Shown: piece by piece, positions 8,137-16,211 of the stretch | Layout of the letters: each line of letters starts with the position of its first letter | Position numbering within the stretch: the stretch's first letter is position 1 | Assembly: GCF_008520305.1 (NCBI RefSeq) | Contig: NZ_ML703268.1 | Span: 1 to 64,000, forward strand | Source: Mesorhizobium sp. SARCC-RB16n | Lineage (GTDB): Bacteria > Pseudomonadota > Alphaproteobacteria > Rhizobiales > Rhizobiaceae | Direction of reading: 5' to 3' | DNA length: 64,000 nucleotides | The notes under the pieces: model-generated | The model's input: the letters and a program-made list of their open reading frames with translations, nothing else | What the model was told of the DNA's origin: nothing | Database searches by the model: none | Translations under genes and position numbers: made by a program

Positions 8137-9734
8137 CTGGTGAAATTTCAAGCGGCCAAAGCGAAAGCCGGTCAGCGGCCGGCGGGCGCAATCCTTGGCT
8201 GATCGCCATCGTCGTCTCCATCGCTACCTTCATGCTGGTACTGGACACCTCGATCGCCAATGTGGCCCTGCGCAACATCGCCGGCAGCCTGGCTGCCGGG
8301 ATGGACGAGAGCACCTGGGTGATCACTACCTATCTGGTCGCGAATTCGGTGATCATCCCGGTCAGCGGCTGGCTGGCCAGCGTGATCGGGCGGAAGCGCT
8401 ACTACATGCTTTGCGTGGCAACGTTCACCATCGCATCGCTGCTGTGCGGCCTCGCGCCCAATCTGGAAATGCTCATTTTCTTCAGGATCCTGCAGGGCCT
8501 CGGCGGCGGCGGCATGGCGCCGAGCGAACAATCCATCCTTGCCGACACCTTTCCGCCCGAAAAGCGTTCCCAGGCTTTTGCCCTTTATGGCATCGCCGTC
8601 ATCGTCGCACCGACAGTCGGGCCGACTATCGGCGGCTGGCTGACGGACCATTTCTCCTGGCACTGGATCTTCTTCATCAATGTGCCGTTCGGCATCATGT
8701 CGCTGGCCTTGGTGCAGTGGCTGCTCGTCGAGCCGGACGTGATCGAGCGCGAACGTCAGGAGCGGCTGAAGGGCGGCCTCAGAATAGATTGGGTCGGGTT
8801 CATCCTAGTCGCCACCGCTCTTGGCTGCCTCGAAATCTTCCTTGACGAGGGTCAGCGAAACGACTGGTTCGCATCGGGTTTCATCACGACCTTTGCGGTG
8901 ATTTCGGCGATCTCGTTCCTGCTGCTGATCCCATGGGAGTTCCGTCACCGCGATCCGATCGTCGATATACGCCTGCTGTTCAGCCGCCAGTTCGGCACGT
9001 CGTTCCTGGTGATGATGGCTGTCGGCGCGGTGTTGTTCAGCACAACGCAGTTGATGCCGCAGCTGCAACAAACCGCCTTCGATTATACCGCCACCCTGTC
9101 GGGCCTCTCGATGATGCCCGGCGGCATCGCCATGCTGATGCTGATGCCGATCTCCGGATTTGCCGCCGGTATCGTGCAGCCCAAATATCTGATCATGATG
9201 GGCATGTCCGTTGTCGTGGTCGCGCTGTGGCACATGACGTCGCTCACCCCGGACGCCAGCTTCCGCTTCTTTGCCTTCGCGCGCATCTTCCTGATGATCG
9301 GCCTGCCTTTCCTGTTCATCCCCATTTCGACAGCGGCCTATGTCGGCCTCGCTCCGCAGAAGACCAACCAGGCGTCGGCGCTGATCAACGTCGCCCGCAA
9401 CATCGGTGGGAGCATCGGCGTGTCATTGTCGAACACTGTGATCGCTCAAAACGCGCAGCTGCATCAATCGAACCTTGTCAGCCATACCGCGCAGTCGTCG
9501 CCCGCCTATCAGCAGGTGCTGCGTCAGGTGACGGATCACTTTGTTGCGCAAGGCTCGGGCATGCTTCAAGCCAAGCAGCAAGCTGTCGGCTGGCTTGGGC
9601 AGTTGATCGCGCGCCAGGCTTCGCTGCTCGCCTACATCGACGTTTTTCGCTACTGCGCCATCGCGACGGCACTGTTTGTTCCCCTCGCCTTGCTGCTGCG
9701 GTCTCCAAAACCCGACAGGCGCCAGCCGAAATAG
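8133..9734 (+). CDS. DHA2-family MFS multidrug efflux transporter (EmrB/QacA-like)
   Basis: This 533-residue, 14-helix protein of the DHA2 drug:H+ antiporter family carries the family motifs: LDTSIANVALRNIAG in helix 1, SVIGRKRYYM in the helix 2-3 loop, and the helix 5 antiporter motif IVAPTVGPTIGGWLTD. It starts within the preceding HlyD-like gene (ATGA overlap), so the pair is translationally coupled. It should expel hydrophobic compounds using the proton gradient. The C-terminus includes a Gln-rich loop before the last helix, as in EmrB. The substrate is not predictable from sequence. Confidence 0.92.
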   Translation: MTGEISSGQSESRSAAGGRNPWLIAIVVSIATFMLVLDTSIANVALRNIAGSLAAGMDESTWVITTYLVANSVIIPVSGWLASVIGRKRYYMLCVATFTIASLLCGLAPNLEMLIFFRILQGLGGGGMAPSEQSILADTFPPEKRSQAFALYGIAVIVAPTVGPTIGGWLTDHFSWHWIFFINVPFGIMSLALVQWLLVEPDVIERERQERLKGGLRIDWVGFILVATALGCLEIFLDEGQRNDWFASGFITTFAVISAISFLLLIPWEFRHRDPIVDIRLLFSRQFGTSFLVMMAVGAVLFSTTQLMPQLQQTAFDYTATLSGLSMMPGGIAMLMLMPISGFAAGIVQPKYLIMMGMSVVVVALWHMTSLTPDASFRFFAFARIFLMIGLPFLFIPISTAAYVGLAPQKTNQASALINVARNIGGSIGVSLSNTVIAQNAQLHQSNLVSHTAQSSPAYQQVLRQVTDHFVAQGSGMLQAKQQAVGWLGQLIARQASLLAYIDVFRYCAIATALFVPLALLLRSPKPDRRQPK

Positions 9735-9786
9735 CGGGACGGAACCAGCAAAATGCCGCCGGAAGGCCGGTTGTTCGAAGACAGTC

Positions 9787-10197
9787 CTATTCCATGACAC
9801 GGGGGGTGTGCCGTTTGTCCTCCACCGGGTCGACATCGATGCGCGCCTTTTGCGGATCGAAGGTGCCATGACCTGCAATGGCCAGCGCTGCCGTATCGGG
9901 CGTCTCGTATGCCCACATGAAGTCGTCGGCCGAGCTACCGACAGCATGGACCCGCCAGTAATTCGCGGTCCCCTTGAGCGGTGAGCTGCTCGTGGTGTCG
10001 GTCTTTTCGAAAAGGTCGAAATAGATGTCCTCGAAAGGGATAAAGAACGTCGGCTCCTGTCCTTCTTCCCTGACTAGCTTCGCGTGCTCCGTGGCTGCGA
10101 CCACAGCGTCGGAAAATCGCACGGTCACGGTCCCGACAAACGGCTCTATGGTCAGTGGGCGAAAGTCGGGTTCTGAAGTTGCGACTGAAGTTTGCAT
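9787..10197 (-). CDS. DUF427 domain protein
   Basis: The 136-residue protein matches the DUF427 family: the N-terminal PFVGTVTVRFSDAVVAAT segment, FFIPFEDIYFDLF, then the conserved NYWRVHAVGSSADDFMWAYETP block. The biochemical function of the family is unknown; the fold is a compact beta structure found widely in rhizobia and actinobacteria. GGGAG lies 10 bases upstream of the ATG. It converges with the MFS gene and is separated from the hydrolase by about 120 bases. Confidence 0.8.
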   Translation of the reverse strand: MQTSVATSEPDFRPLTIEPFVGTVTVRFSDAVVAATEHAKLVREEGQEPTFFIPFEDIYFDLFEKTDTTSSSPLKGTANYWRVHAVGSSADDFMWAYETPDTAALAIAGHGTFDPQKARIDVDPVEDKRHTPRVME

Positions 10198-10321
10198 CCG
10201 AATTCTCCCTGGCTATCGATTGATCGCGAGACCGCGTTTCGATCCGTGGAGACGAAATGCACGGCGATGCGTCAGGTTCCAGCTTGTGCGATGAAGCCGA
10301 ATAGACCGCCGAGCCAGGCGA

Positions 10322-11218
10322 TTATCGGCTGGCAAAACTGTTGAGAAAGCTCGCCAACAGCCGCGAAACCTCTTGTGGGGCCTCACGTGTCGGGAAGTGT
10401 CCGACCGCGTCCAGGACCACTCGTTCGTAGGATGCGGTGAAATGCTTCTCCAGCCCTTCCGACGATGCGGTCAGCACAACACGGTCGTCGCCGCCATGAA
10501 GCGTCAAGGTCGGTACCGTGATGATCTTGACCGATGTTTGCCGGTGGGCCAGTTCCGCGTAGCGCGGATCGGGTTCCGCCTCACCCCAGCGAACCCGATA
10601 GGAATGCAACGTCACGTCCGGCCAATCCGGGTTGTCGAAGGATGCAGCCACTTCATCGAAAATGGCGTCGTCGAACCAACCCAACGGGCTCCAGCTGTCC
10701 CATTGGAATCTGGCAAACTCCTTGCGGTTCTTTCGCACGAACTCGGCGCCGCGTGCCGTTGCCATGAACCATTGATACCAAAAAGCTTTCGCCTGTTCAG
10801 GCGCTGGCGTTTCCGGTTTGCCGGGTTGCCAGCCAAGCGATAGCGCGGCACAGCAACTGATGCGATCGGGAAAGGTCGAGGCCAGGAGGTAGGATATCCG
10901 TGCTCCCCAGTCGTGACCGACGACCGCAAAGCGGCCGAGGCCAAGCGCGTCGGCAAAGTCCAGCACATCCTGCGCCATTGCGGCAATCTCGCCGGATCGC
11001 ATGGTTTCTTTCAACAGGAACGATGTCGGTCCAAAACCTCGCAACCACGGCGCAAACGTCCGAAAGCCAGCCTCGTGAAGGACCGGCGAAATGCGCGCGT
11101 AAGTGGTTGCATCGTCCGGCCAACCATGCAGCAGGACAACGGGCGTCCCGTTTTCTCGCCCACCGCCGAGATAGGCGATGCGCAGAAGTGGCGTATCGCA
11201 AGATGAGACGGGGTTCAT
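10322..11218 (-). CDS. Alpha/beta hydrolase, epoxide-hydrolase-like
   Basis: The 298-residue protein has the alpha/beta-hydrolase layout: oxyanion segment LLHGWPD (residues 29-35), nucleophile elbow GHDWGA with Asp103 as the likely nucleophile, acid region LHGGDDRVV, and the catalytic His in VGHFPTREAP. Asp at the elbow, flanked by His and Trp, is typical of epoxide hydrolases and haloalkane dehalogenases rather than serine esterases. The substrate is unknown. Its ATG overlaps the stop of the upstream lipoprotein gene by 4 bases (ATGA), so the two are translated as a unit. Confidence 0.88.
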   Translation of the reverse strand: MNPVSSCDTPLLRIAYLGGGRENGTPVVLLHGWPDDATTYARISPVLHEAGFRTFAPWLRGFGPTSFLLKETMRSGEIAAMAQDVLDFADALGLGRFAVVGHDWGARISYLLASTFPDRISCCAALSLGWQPGKPETPAPEQAKAFWYQWFMATARGAEFVRKNRKEFARFQWDSWSPLGWFDDAIFDEVAASFDNPDWPDVTLHSYRVRWGEAEPDPRYAELAHRQTSVKIITVPTLTLHGGDDRVVLTASSEGLEKHFTASYERVVLDAVGHFPTREAPQEVSRLLASFLNSFASR

Positions 11219-11400
11219 TTACTCTCCGGCGCTGCAGCCGGCTGGTCGCCGCCAGTCGTCGACTTGGGTCTGGCATCCTGGTCAACCTGCGGATTCTTGT
11301 TGATGGCGTCGGTGTTGGCTTTCGTCGGTTCGGTGCTGTTATCACAGGCCCCGAGCGCAAGAGCAGCAGCCAACACCAGAAGCGACAAGGATTTCTTCAT
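11215..11400 (-). CDS. Small putative lipoprotein, unknown function
   Basis: The 61-residue product has a classical lipoprotein signal: MKKS, a hydrophobic Leu/Ala core and lipobox LGAC with Cys at residue 19. The mature peptide of about 42 residues is hydrophilic and rich in Asn, Asp, Pro and Ala, with no recognisable domain. AGGAGG lies upstream of the ATG. The stop overlaps the ATG of the hydrolase gene. The pairing of a tiny lipoprotein with a soluble hydrolase has no obvious functional reason and may be simple translational coupling. Confidence 0.75.
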   Translation of the reverse strand: MKKSLSLLVLAAALALGACDNSTEPTKANTDAINKNPQVDQDARPKSTTGGDQPAAAPESK

Positions 11401-11481
11401 CGAAACCTCCTCTGGCTGATGTTCGACAACGAGGGTCCGCGAATTTGGTTGCTTGTCTGGTCGCTCGGGCGCAGGCCCCGA

Positions 11482-11976
11482 TCAGCCATCCGCAAAAAAC
11501 GTTGCCGCAACGGCGATTGAGGTCAGGCTCGACATCGCAAAGCTTGCCCTGACGACGTGCGACATTTCCCAGATATTCCGGAAATCCTTCCAATCACCAT
11601 CTCGCTTCCGAGCGAACATGGAGAAAAACGCCACGCCCGATCTCGACACGGCGACATCCTGCACCCAGAAATTATTGACGGGATGCGTGACCAACCAATA
11701 GGTCGCGTGTTGCGCCGCCAGGAGGAAGAGCGAGGCCAGCGTCCACCAGAAACGAGTACTTGCGGAAGGCGTCAAATAGAGCAGGATGGCAAGCGCGAGA
11801 ACGCCTCCGATTTCAGCAAAACCGCCGATCGTGAAGCCGGGATAGTAGATCGCCTGTACTGCCTTGTAGGTCGCCTCCTTCAGGCGCATTTTGCCCGGTA
11901 GCTCCAACGCATGTGCAAGCGAGAGCGCAGTTGCGATTGCGACCAGCAGGAGCGTGAAAACCATCAAAACGCGCAT
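11482..11976 (-). CDS. DUF1772-like four-helix membrane protein
   Basis: The 164-residue protein has four predicted membrane helices: an N-terminal MVFTLLLVAIATALSLAHA, a GFAEIGGVLALAILLYL helix, a TRFWWTLASLFLLAAQHATYW helix and a C-terminal one near SFAMSSLTSIAVAATFF. Between helices 3 and 4 are the polar motifs HPVNNFW and a WEMSHVVRA box, the arrangement seen in DUF1772/anthrone-oxygenase-like proteins. No enzyme activity can be assigned. GGAG lies 8 bases before the ATG. It appears monocistronic. Confidence 0.7.
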   Translation of the reverse strand: MRVLMVFTLLLVAIATALSLAHALELPGKMRLKEATYKAVQAIYYPGFTIGGFAEIGGVLALAILLYLTPSASTRFWWTLASLFLLAAQHATYWLVTHPVNNFWVQDVAVSRSGVAFFSMFARKRDGDWKDFRNIWEMSHVVRASFAMSSLTSIAVAATFFADG

Positions 11977-12186
11977 GCTGTTACTCCTTTAGCCGCGCCG
12001 TTTCGGAACCGGCATGGAGTGGCCGGTGGCCGCCGTAGCCGGCAGAACGCAGAGAAGTAATCGTGCAGCCGTTCGGCTATGCCACGAGCACAGGGACTGA
12101 CCGACAAGACGGGTCAGGTGGGGACGCACCGCGCGCGGCTGCGATGCGAACAGGTGACGATCCTCACCTAAGCCGCCCCGCGCGCC

Positions 12187-12618
12187 TCAGAACATGATCC
12201 TTTGCCTCAACCACGCAAGAAACCTGTTGCCGCCAATTGTCGCGCGGACCCGAGCGGCAGCCCACCGAGCTTTCATGGTAGCGCCTACGTGACAGTCGCA
12301 AACGATATCGTGCAGTTGCCAGTCATTGAGTTCGAAGAAGCGCTTGGCCTCGCCATAAGTGTCATCCCTTAGACCCGACGCACGCAGCACCGGGTCTTCG
12401 AAGGCAACAGTAATTGCCGACCCTTCACCGCGTGCCATGGCGCGCGCCTCCGGATGCATATGTTCGGTACCTGTAAACGCGCCAAGGCATCGCTCGGGAT
12501 TCTGCTCGAGAAGTTCAGCCCATCGCGCGATGCGCTCATTTCGTGTCATTTCCGAATGTGGCGCCGAGGATTCAATCCTGGCGACGGCCTGCAGTTGGTC
12601 GAGTGTCTGATGTTTCAT
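12187..12618 (-). CDS. Conserved hypothetical protein
   Basis: The 143-residue soluble protein begins MKHQTLDQLQAVARIESS and contains helical acidic/basic segments (MTRNERIARWAELLEQNPERCL), a central EARAMARGEGSAITVAFEDP region, and a DIVCDCHVGATMKARWAA segment with two closely spaced Cys and a His. I do not recognise the family. The ATG at 12618 is chosen for its CAGGAG ribosome site; 24 extra upstream codons are open but lack one. No operon partner. Confidence 0.6.
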   Translation of the reverse strand: MKHQTLDQLQAVARIESSAPHSEMTRNERIARWAELLEQNPERCLGAFTGTEHMHPEARAMARGEGSAITVAFEDPVLRASGLRDDTYGEAKRFFELNDWQLHDIVCDCHVGATMKARWAAARVRATIGGNRFLAWLRQRIMF

Positions 12619-12944
12619 GGTCAGCTCCTGTCGTGAAGGGAGAAGTGCCCACGCCTTCAAGGGAATTATCGCACGGCGGTGCTTCGACAAGAGCGCGAAA
12701 CCGGAGAATTCGGCCCCACTGGCCGGATCATAAATGCGCAGGCGGCAGAGCCTATCCCTTAACCGATACGATCCACATGAAGCTCGGTGAGACGCTGAAA
12801 GCGACGAACATCAATGTCGAAGCATCATCGACGTCAGCTAACCGAGACTGAGCCGACGGCCGAACAGGTGCCCTCTGCCGACAGAGGAGCGGTCCATAGT
12901 GACCTTGCACCCCGCGGCGGTCCGGAGGTTGCCTTTATCGCATC
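12619..12944. other. Gene-free stretch
   Basis: This stretch between a minus-strand hypothetical and the zinc-ribbon gene holds no reading frame, RNA or repeat I can support. It includes the upstream region of the gene starting at 12618; no clear promoter is visible. Confidence 0.5.
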
Positions 12945-13265
12945 CTATTTCTTGACAATGGTCCCGTCACGCAGGTCAAATGCTTCGGTGCCGCGGGCCT
13001 GGCGGTAGAAATCGTCCTGCAATTCACCCCATTCGCCGAGGAAGGCACCGCAATTGCTGCAATAAATTGGCGTCGACTCGTTGGCGTCGTCGGGAATGTC
13101 CATCTGGATCGTCCCGCAAGCCTTGCAATCGAGTTTGTCGTCCAATTGGCGTCCCATTTTGCAATGATCGCGCATTTCACACAGGAGCCAATTGTCGATT
13201 TCGTACGGAGTGGTGCCTGCGGTCACCCTCAGCTTTATTGTGATCCGGTCCAAGATGCAGATCAA
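12945..13265 (-). CDS. Small zinc-ribbon-like protein, unknown function
   Basis: A protein of up to 106 residues with two CxxC knuckles (CKACGT, then CSNCGA about 22 residues later) and further Cys/His residues upstream (LLCEMRDHCKMG), the pattern of a small zinc ribbon. A nucleic-acid or protein-binding role is possible but unproven. The start is uncertain: a TTG at 13265 gives a plausible N-terminus (ITIKLRVTAGTTPYEIDNW), while an ATG at 13175 removes 30 residues; neither has a good ribosome site. Stand-alone gene, divergent from the next. Confidence 0.6.
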   Translation of the reverse strand: MICILDRITIKLRVTAGTTPYEIDNWLLCEMRDHCKMGRQLDDKLDCKACGTIQMDIPDDANESTPIYCSNCGAFLGEWGELQDDFYRQARGTEAFDLRDGTIVKK

Positions 13266-13362
13266 TCGATGGTACGATTCCGTACGAACCGCTCATGCGG
13301 CAAGCGGAAAACGATTGTACAAGCGGAAACGACTGAAATTGCGCGGCGGCTGTCGTGAGTGC

Positions 13363-13387
13363 GGAACCATCGCCCGGCACAAGGGTT
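13363..13387 (+). promoter_or_regulatory. Candidate EcfG promoter
   Basis: GGAAC, 16 bases, GGTT matches the EcfG stress-promoter consensus except for one base at -10, and lies 37 bases before the ATG at 13424. Confidence 0.45.
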
Positions 13388-13423
13388 GTCTTCGACGTTT
13401 CGAAGAAAATAGCGGGAACGACG

Positions 13424-13834
13424 ATGCGGATGTTGATGATGCTTGCCGTGCTTTCCGGAGCGGTCGTCACGCAGCCACTCTATGGGCAAGCCATCGACCC
13501 GCAGGTTCCTCAGACGACACCTGTTCCCCAGATGACACCCTTGGAGCCCCAGTCGGACCAGATACCGCTGCCCGAGCAAGGGGCGGCTGACCAGAGTTTC
13601 ACCGATGTTGCCATTGTGGCCGTCGAGGATCTACCTGCGGAAATCAAAGCGCAGGCGGAAGCCGTGATTACCCAGACCAGTGCGGAAGATCTGTTGCGGC
13701 TGCAGAACTCCATCGATGCATCGCCTCAGGCAACAACGGCGCTGAGGGCGAACGGGCTCAACTCTTCGCAGGTCGTGGCCGCCAACATTGATGGTGATGG
13801 CACGCTGACATTGATCATCCAGACGACAACGTGA
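13424..13834 (+). CDS. Small secreted protein, unknown function
   Basis: The 136-residue product begins with a signal peptide (MRMLMMLAVLSGAVVTQPLYGQA, cleavage likely after YGQA). A Pro/Gln-rich linker follows (PQVPQTTPVPQMTPLEPQ), then an acidic domain containing DVAIVAVEDLPAEIKAQ and SQVVAANIDGDGTLTLI. The start at 13424 is chosen because it places the signal peptide at the N-terminus; the ORF is open for 23 codons upstream. I do not recognise the family. A candidate EcfG promoter suggests stress induction. Confidence 0.6.
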   Translation: MRMLMMLAVLSGAVVTQPLYGQAIDPQVPQTTPVPQMTPLEPQSDQIPLPEQGAADQSFTDVAIVAVEDLPAEIKAQAEAVITQTSAEDLLRLQNSIDASPQATTALRANGLNSSQVVAANIDGDGTLTLIIQTTT

Positions 13835-14008
13835 TCGGCCTTGAGCTTCAAATTCCTGAAAGATCGCCTCGGGTGATCCAGACGGGCGCATTAAGGCTGC
13901 GGCTAACGAGCTATTTCAGCTCTTGCACTGACGTGCCGGATTCACCTGAAAAGCCATGCACCTTTTCGGTCCGAAGTTTTTCGCGTTTCAGGTCTTCCGG
14001 GCCGGCAG

Positions 14009-14093
14009 TGGTGGAGAGGGTTGGATTCGAACCAACGTAAGCTAAGCTAACGGATTTACAGTCCGTCCCCTTTAACCACTCGGGCACCTCTCC
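14009..14093 (-). tRNA. tRNA-Tyr (anticodon GTA), CCA encoded
   Basis: The minus strand folds as a class II tRNA: acceptor GGAGAGG/CCTCTCC, anticodon arm ACGGA-CTGTAAA-TCCGT giving GTA, a long variable arm (TAGCTTAGCTTACG), the T-arm GGTTCGAATCC, and an encoded CCA end. It precedes tRNA-Gly and tuf on the same strand, though 11.7 kb away. Confidence 0.96.
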
Positions 14094-14277
14094 AGTCTGC
14101 CGCCGGAGCCATTCACGCCGATCCGGACCCGAGTTGTCTTCTCCGAAATCAGCGAAGCGCCTTATGGCGGCAAGGCCAGTGGGTGTCAACCGCGCAGGAA
14201 GGGTTTTTCGATGTTGTTCGCCGGCTGCGGCGACAGGGCATATCCTTGGCGGGAGGAGACGGCTATAGAAGCCGGCC

Positions 14278-15126
14278 ATGAGCAACAATTCCAACACCCC
14301 GAAAGACACCCATTACGCCAAGCTCCGCCGCGCCTTTCGCGACGAGAAAAGCGGCGGCGCCCCGGCGTTCAGGCCGCGCCAACCCGTGCCACCAGGTGAA
14401 AACGCCGGGGATGGCATGGTGCGCCTTTATGGCCTGCACACTGTGCGTGCCGCGCTCGACAATCCGCGACGCCGGATCAAAAAAATGTTGGTGACGCGCA
14501 ATGCCGCCGAACGGCTCGAGATCACCGATCTGGCCGCCCTGTCCTTCAAGGCTGACCTGGTCGAACCCAGGGAGATCGACAAGGTCACCGGATCGGACGC
14601 GGTGCATCAGGGCGTACTGATCGAGGCGGAGCCGCTCAAACCCAAGCGCCTCGACGCACTCGGCGAAACAAGGCTGGTGCTGGTGCTCGACCAGGTCACC
14701 GATCCGCACAATGTCGGCGCCATCCTGCGCTCGGCGGTCGCCTTCGGCGCCGGCGCCTTGATCACCACCGCGCGCCACAGCCCGCAGGAATCCGGCGTGC
14801 TGGCAAAATCCGCCTCCGGCGCGCTTGAGCACATCGATCAGATCGAGGTGAAGAACCTCGCCGATGCGCTGGGCCAGTTGCACGAGGCCGGCTTCCAGAC
14901 CATCGGGCTCGATTCGGACGGACCGGCTGAACTCGAAACAAGCTTTGCCGGCGACAAGATCGCGCTGGTGCTCGGAGCTGAAGGCAAGGGCCTGCGCCAG
15001 AAGACGCGCGAGACGGTGACGACGCTGGCCAGGCTCGATATGCCCGGCGCGATCAGATCGCTCAACGTGTCGAACGCCGCGGCGGTGAGCCTTTACGCGG
15101 CGCGGGCATTTCTGAAGCGCGGCTGA
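14278..15126 (+). CDS. rlmB: 23S rRNA (guanosine-2'-O-)-methyltransferase RlmB (TrmH/SpoU family)
   Basis: The 282-residue SpoU-family protein has an N-terminal substrate-binding domain (LYGLHTVRAALDNPRR at about residue 45) and the three knotted-MTase motifs: DPHNVGAILRSA (about 143), LVLGAEGKGL, and IRSLNVSNAAAVSLY at the C-terminus. The LxVSNAA motif and the N-terminal domain point to RlmB, which methylates G2251 in the ribosomal P-loop; a close SpoU paralogue cannot be fully excluded. An N-terminal extension of about 40 basic residues precedes the core. It is divergent from tRNA-Tyr, a gene neighbour of rlmB in many rhizobia. Confidence 0.9.
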   Translation: MSNNSNTPKDTHYAKLRRAFRDEKSGGAPAFRPRQPVPPGENAGDGMVRLYGLHTVRAALDNPRRRIKKMLVTRNAAERLEITDLAALSFKADLVEPREIDKVTGSDAVHQGVLIEAEPLKPKRLDALGETRLVLVLDQVTDPHNVGAILRSAVAFGAGALITTARHSPQESGVLAKSASGALEHIDQIEVKNLADALGQLHEAGFQTIGLDSDGPAELETSFAGDKIALVLGAEGKGLRQKTRETVTTLARLDMPGAIRSLNVSNAAAVSLYAARAFLKRG

Positions 15127-15157
15127 CTGGAAGCGGCAAGCCTCCCGCAGGAATCAA

Positions 15158-15190
15158 AACGGGTCCCGGCGACGCTTGCCGGAACCCGTT
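15158..15190. terminator. Hairpin between convergent rlmB and glxR
   Basis: Arms AACGGGTCCCGGC and GCCGGAACCCGTT pair over 12 of 13 positions around a 7-base loop. It lies in the intergenic gap of two convergent genes and may serve both; T tracts are short. Confidence 0.55.
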
Positions 15191-15245
15191 CCTGGGTTAA
15201 GTCAAAAGTTGACGGCTTGGGAACGTTGCGCCGCCCTCTTCCGAC

Positions 15246-16163
15246 CTATGCCGCTTTGCCTTTGATTTCTTTTGCCTCCTTGCCGACCTCGAAATTCGCC
15301 ATCCGTTCCAGTGCCCTGACCAGTGCAGAGTGATCCTCGTTCGCGCCGCCATTGGCCGCACAGGAATTGAACAGCTGCTGCGTGGTCGATGTATTGGGCA
15401 GCGACACGCCGAGCGCCTTCGCACCCTCCAGCGCCAGGTTGAGATCCTTCTGGTGCAGTTCGATGCGGAAGCCCGGCGCGAAGGTGCGCTTGACCATGCG
15501 CTCGCCATGCACTTCGAGAATGCGCGAGGCCGCCAGCCCGCCCATCAGTGCCTGCCTGACCTTGGCCGGGTCAGCGCCGGCTTTCGATGCAAAAACAAGC
15601 GCTTCGGCGACGGCTTCAATGGTGAGCGCGACGACGATCTGGTTAGCGACCTTGGTGGTCTGGCCGACGCCATTCGGCCCGACCAGCGTGATGTTCTTGC
15701 CCATCTTCTCGAACACGGTCTTTGCGCGCTCGAAGGGCTTTTCGTCGCCGCCGACCATGATGGTCAGGGATGCGGCCTTGGCGCCGACTTCGCCGCCCGA
15801 AACCGGCGCGTCGAGATAGTCGCAGCCGAGATCGTTGATCCTTTTTGCGAATTCCTTGGTCTCGATCGGCGAGATCGAGCTCATGTCGATGACCAGCTTG
15901 CCCTTGGTCAGGCCGGACGCGACGCCGTTGTCGCCGAACAGCACATCGGCCACCTGCGGTGTGTCAGGAACCATCAAGATGATGATGTCGGCGGCCTTGG
16001 CGACGGCGGCATGGCCGGTGACGGTCTTCAGCCCCTTGGCGGCAAGATCGGCTGGTGGATTCGAGCGATGGTCACTGGCGATGACCGTATAGCCGGCGTC
16101 GAGCAGATGCCCCGCCATAGGCGCGCCCATGATGCCGAGGCCGATGAAGCCTATGGTTTCCAT
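15246..16163 (-). CDS. glxR: Tartronate semialdehyde reductase (2-hydroxy-3-oxopropionate reductase)
   Basis: The 305-residue beta-hydroxyacid dehydrogenase begins with the NAD(P) Rossmann motif GFIGLGIMGAPMAGHL. It contains the substrate motif DAPVSGGEVGAKAASLTIM (about residue 117) and the catalytic Lys region GQTTKVANQIVV (about 165). It reduces tartronate semialdehyde to D-glycerate, the last step of the glycerate route. It is the third gene of gcl-hyi-glxR, 48 bases after hyi, with GGAGAG before the ATG. Slightly longer than the E. coli enzyme (292) because of a charged C-terminal tail. Context makes the substrate assignment firm among otherwise similar dehydrogenases. Confidence 0.92.
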   Translation of the reverse strand: METIGFIGLGIMGAPMAGHLLDAGYTVIASDHRSNPPADLAAKGLKTVTGHAAVAKAADIIILMVPDTPQVADVLFGDNGVASGLTKGKLVIDMSSISPIETKEFAKRINDLGCDYLDAPVSGGEVGAKAASLTIMVGGDEKPFERAKTVFEKMGKNITLVGPNGVGQTTKVANQIVVALTIEAVAEALVFASKAGADPAKVRQALMGGLAASRILEVHGERMVKRTFAPGFRIELHQKDLNLALEGAKALGVSLPNTSTTQQLFNSCAANGGANEDHSALVRALERMANFEVGKEAKEIKGKAA

Positions 16164-16211
16164 TGTTTCTCTCCGTCTCTGTCAGGCCGCGTTCAGTAGC
16201 GCAAATTCCCG

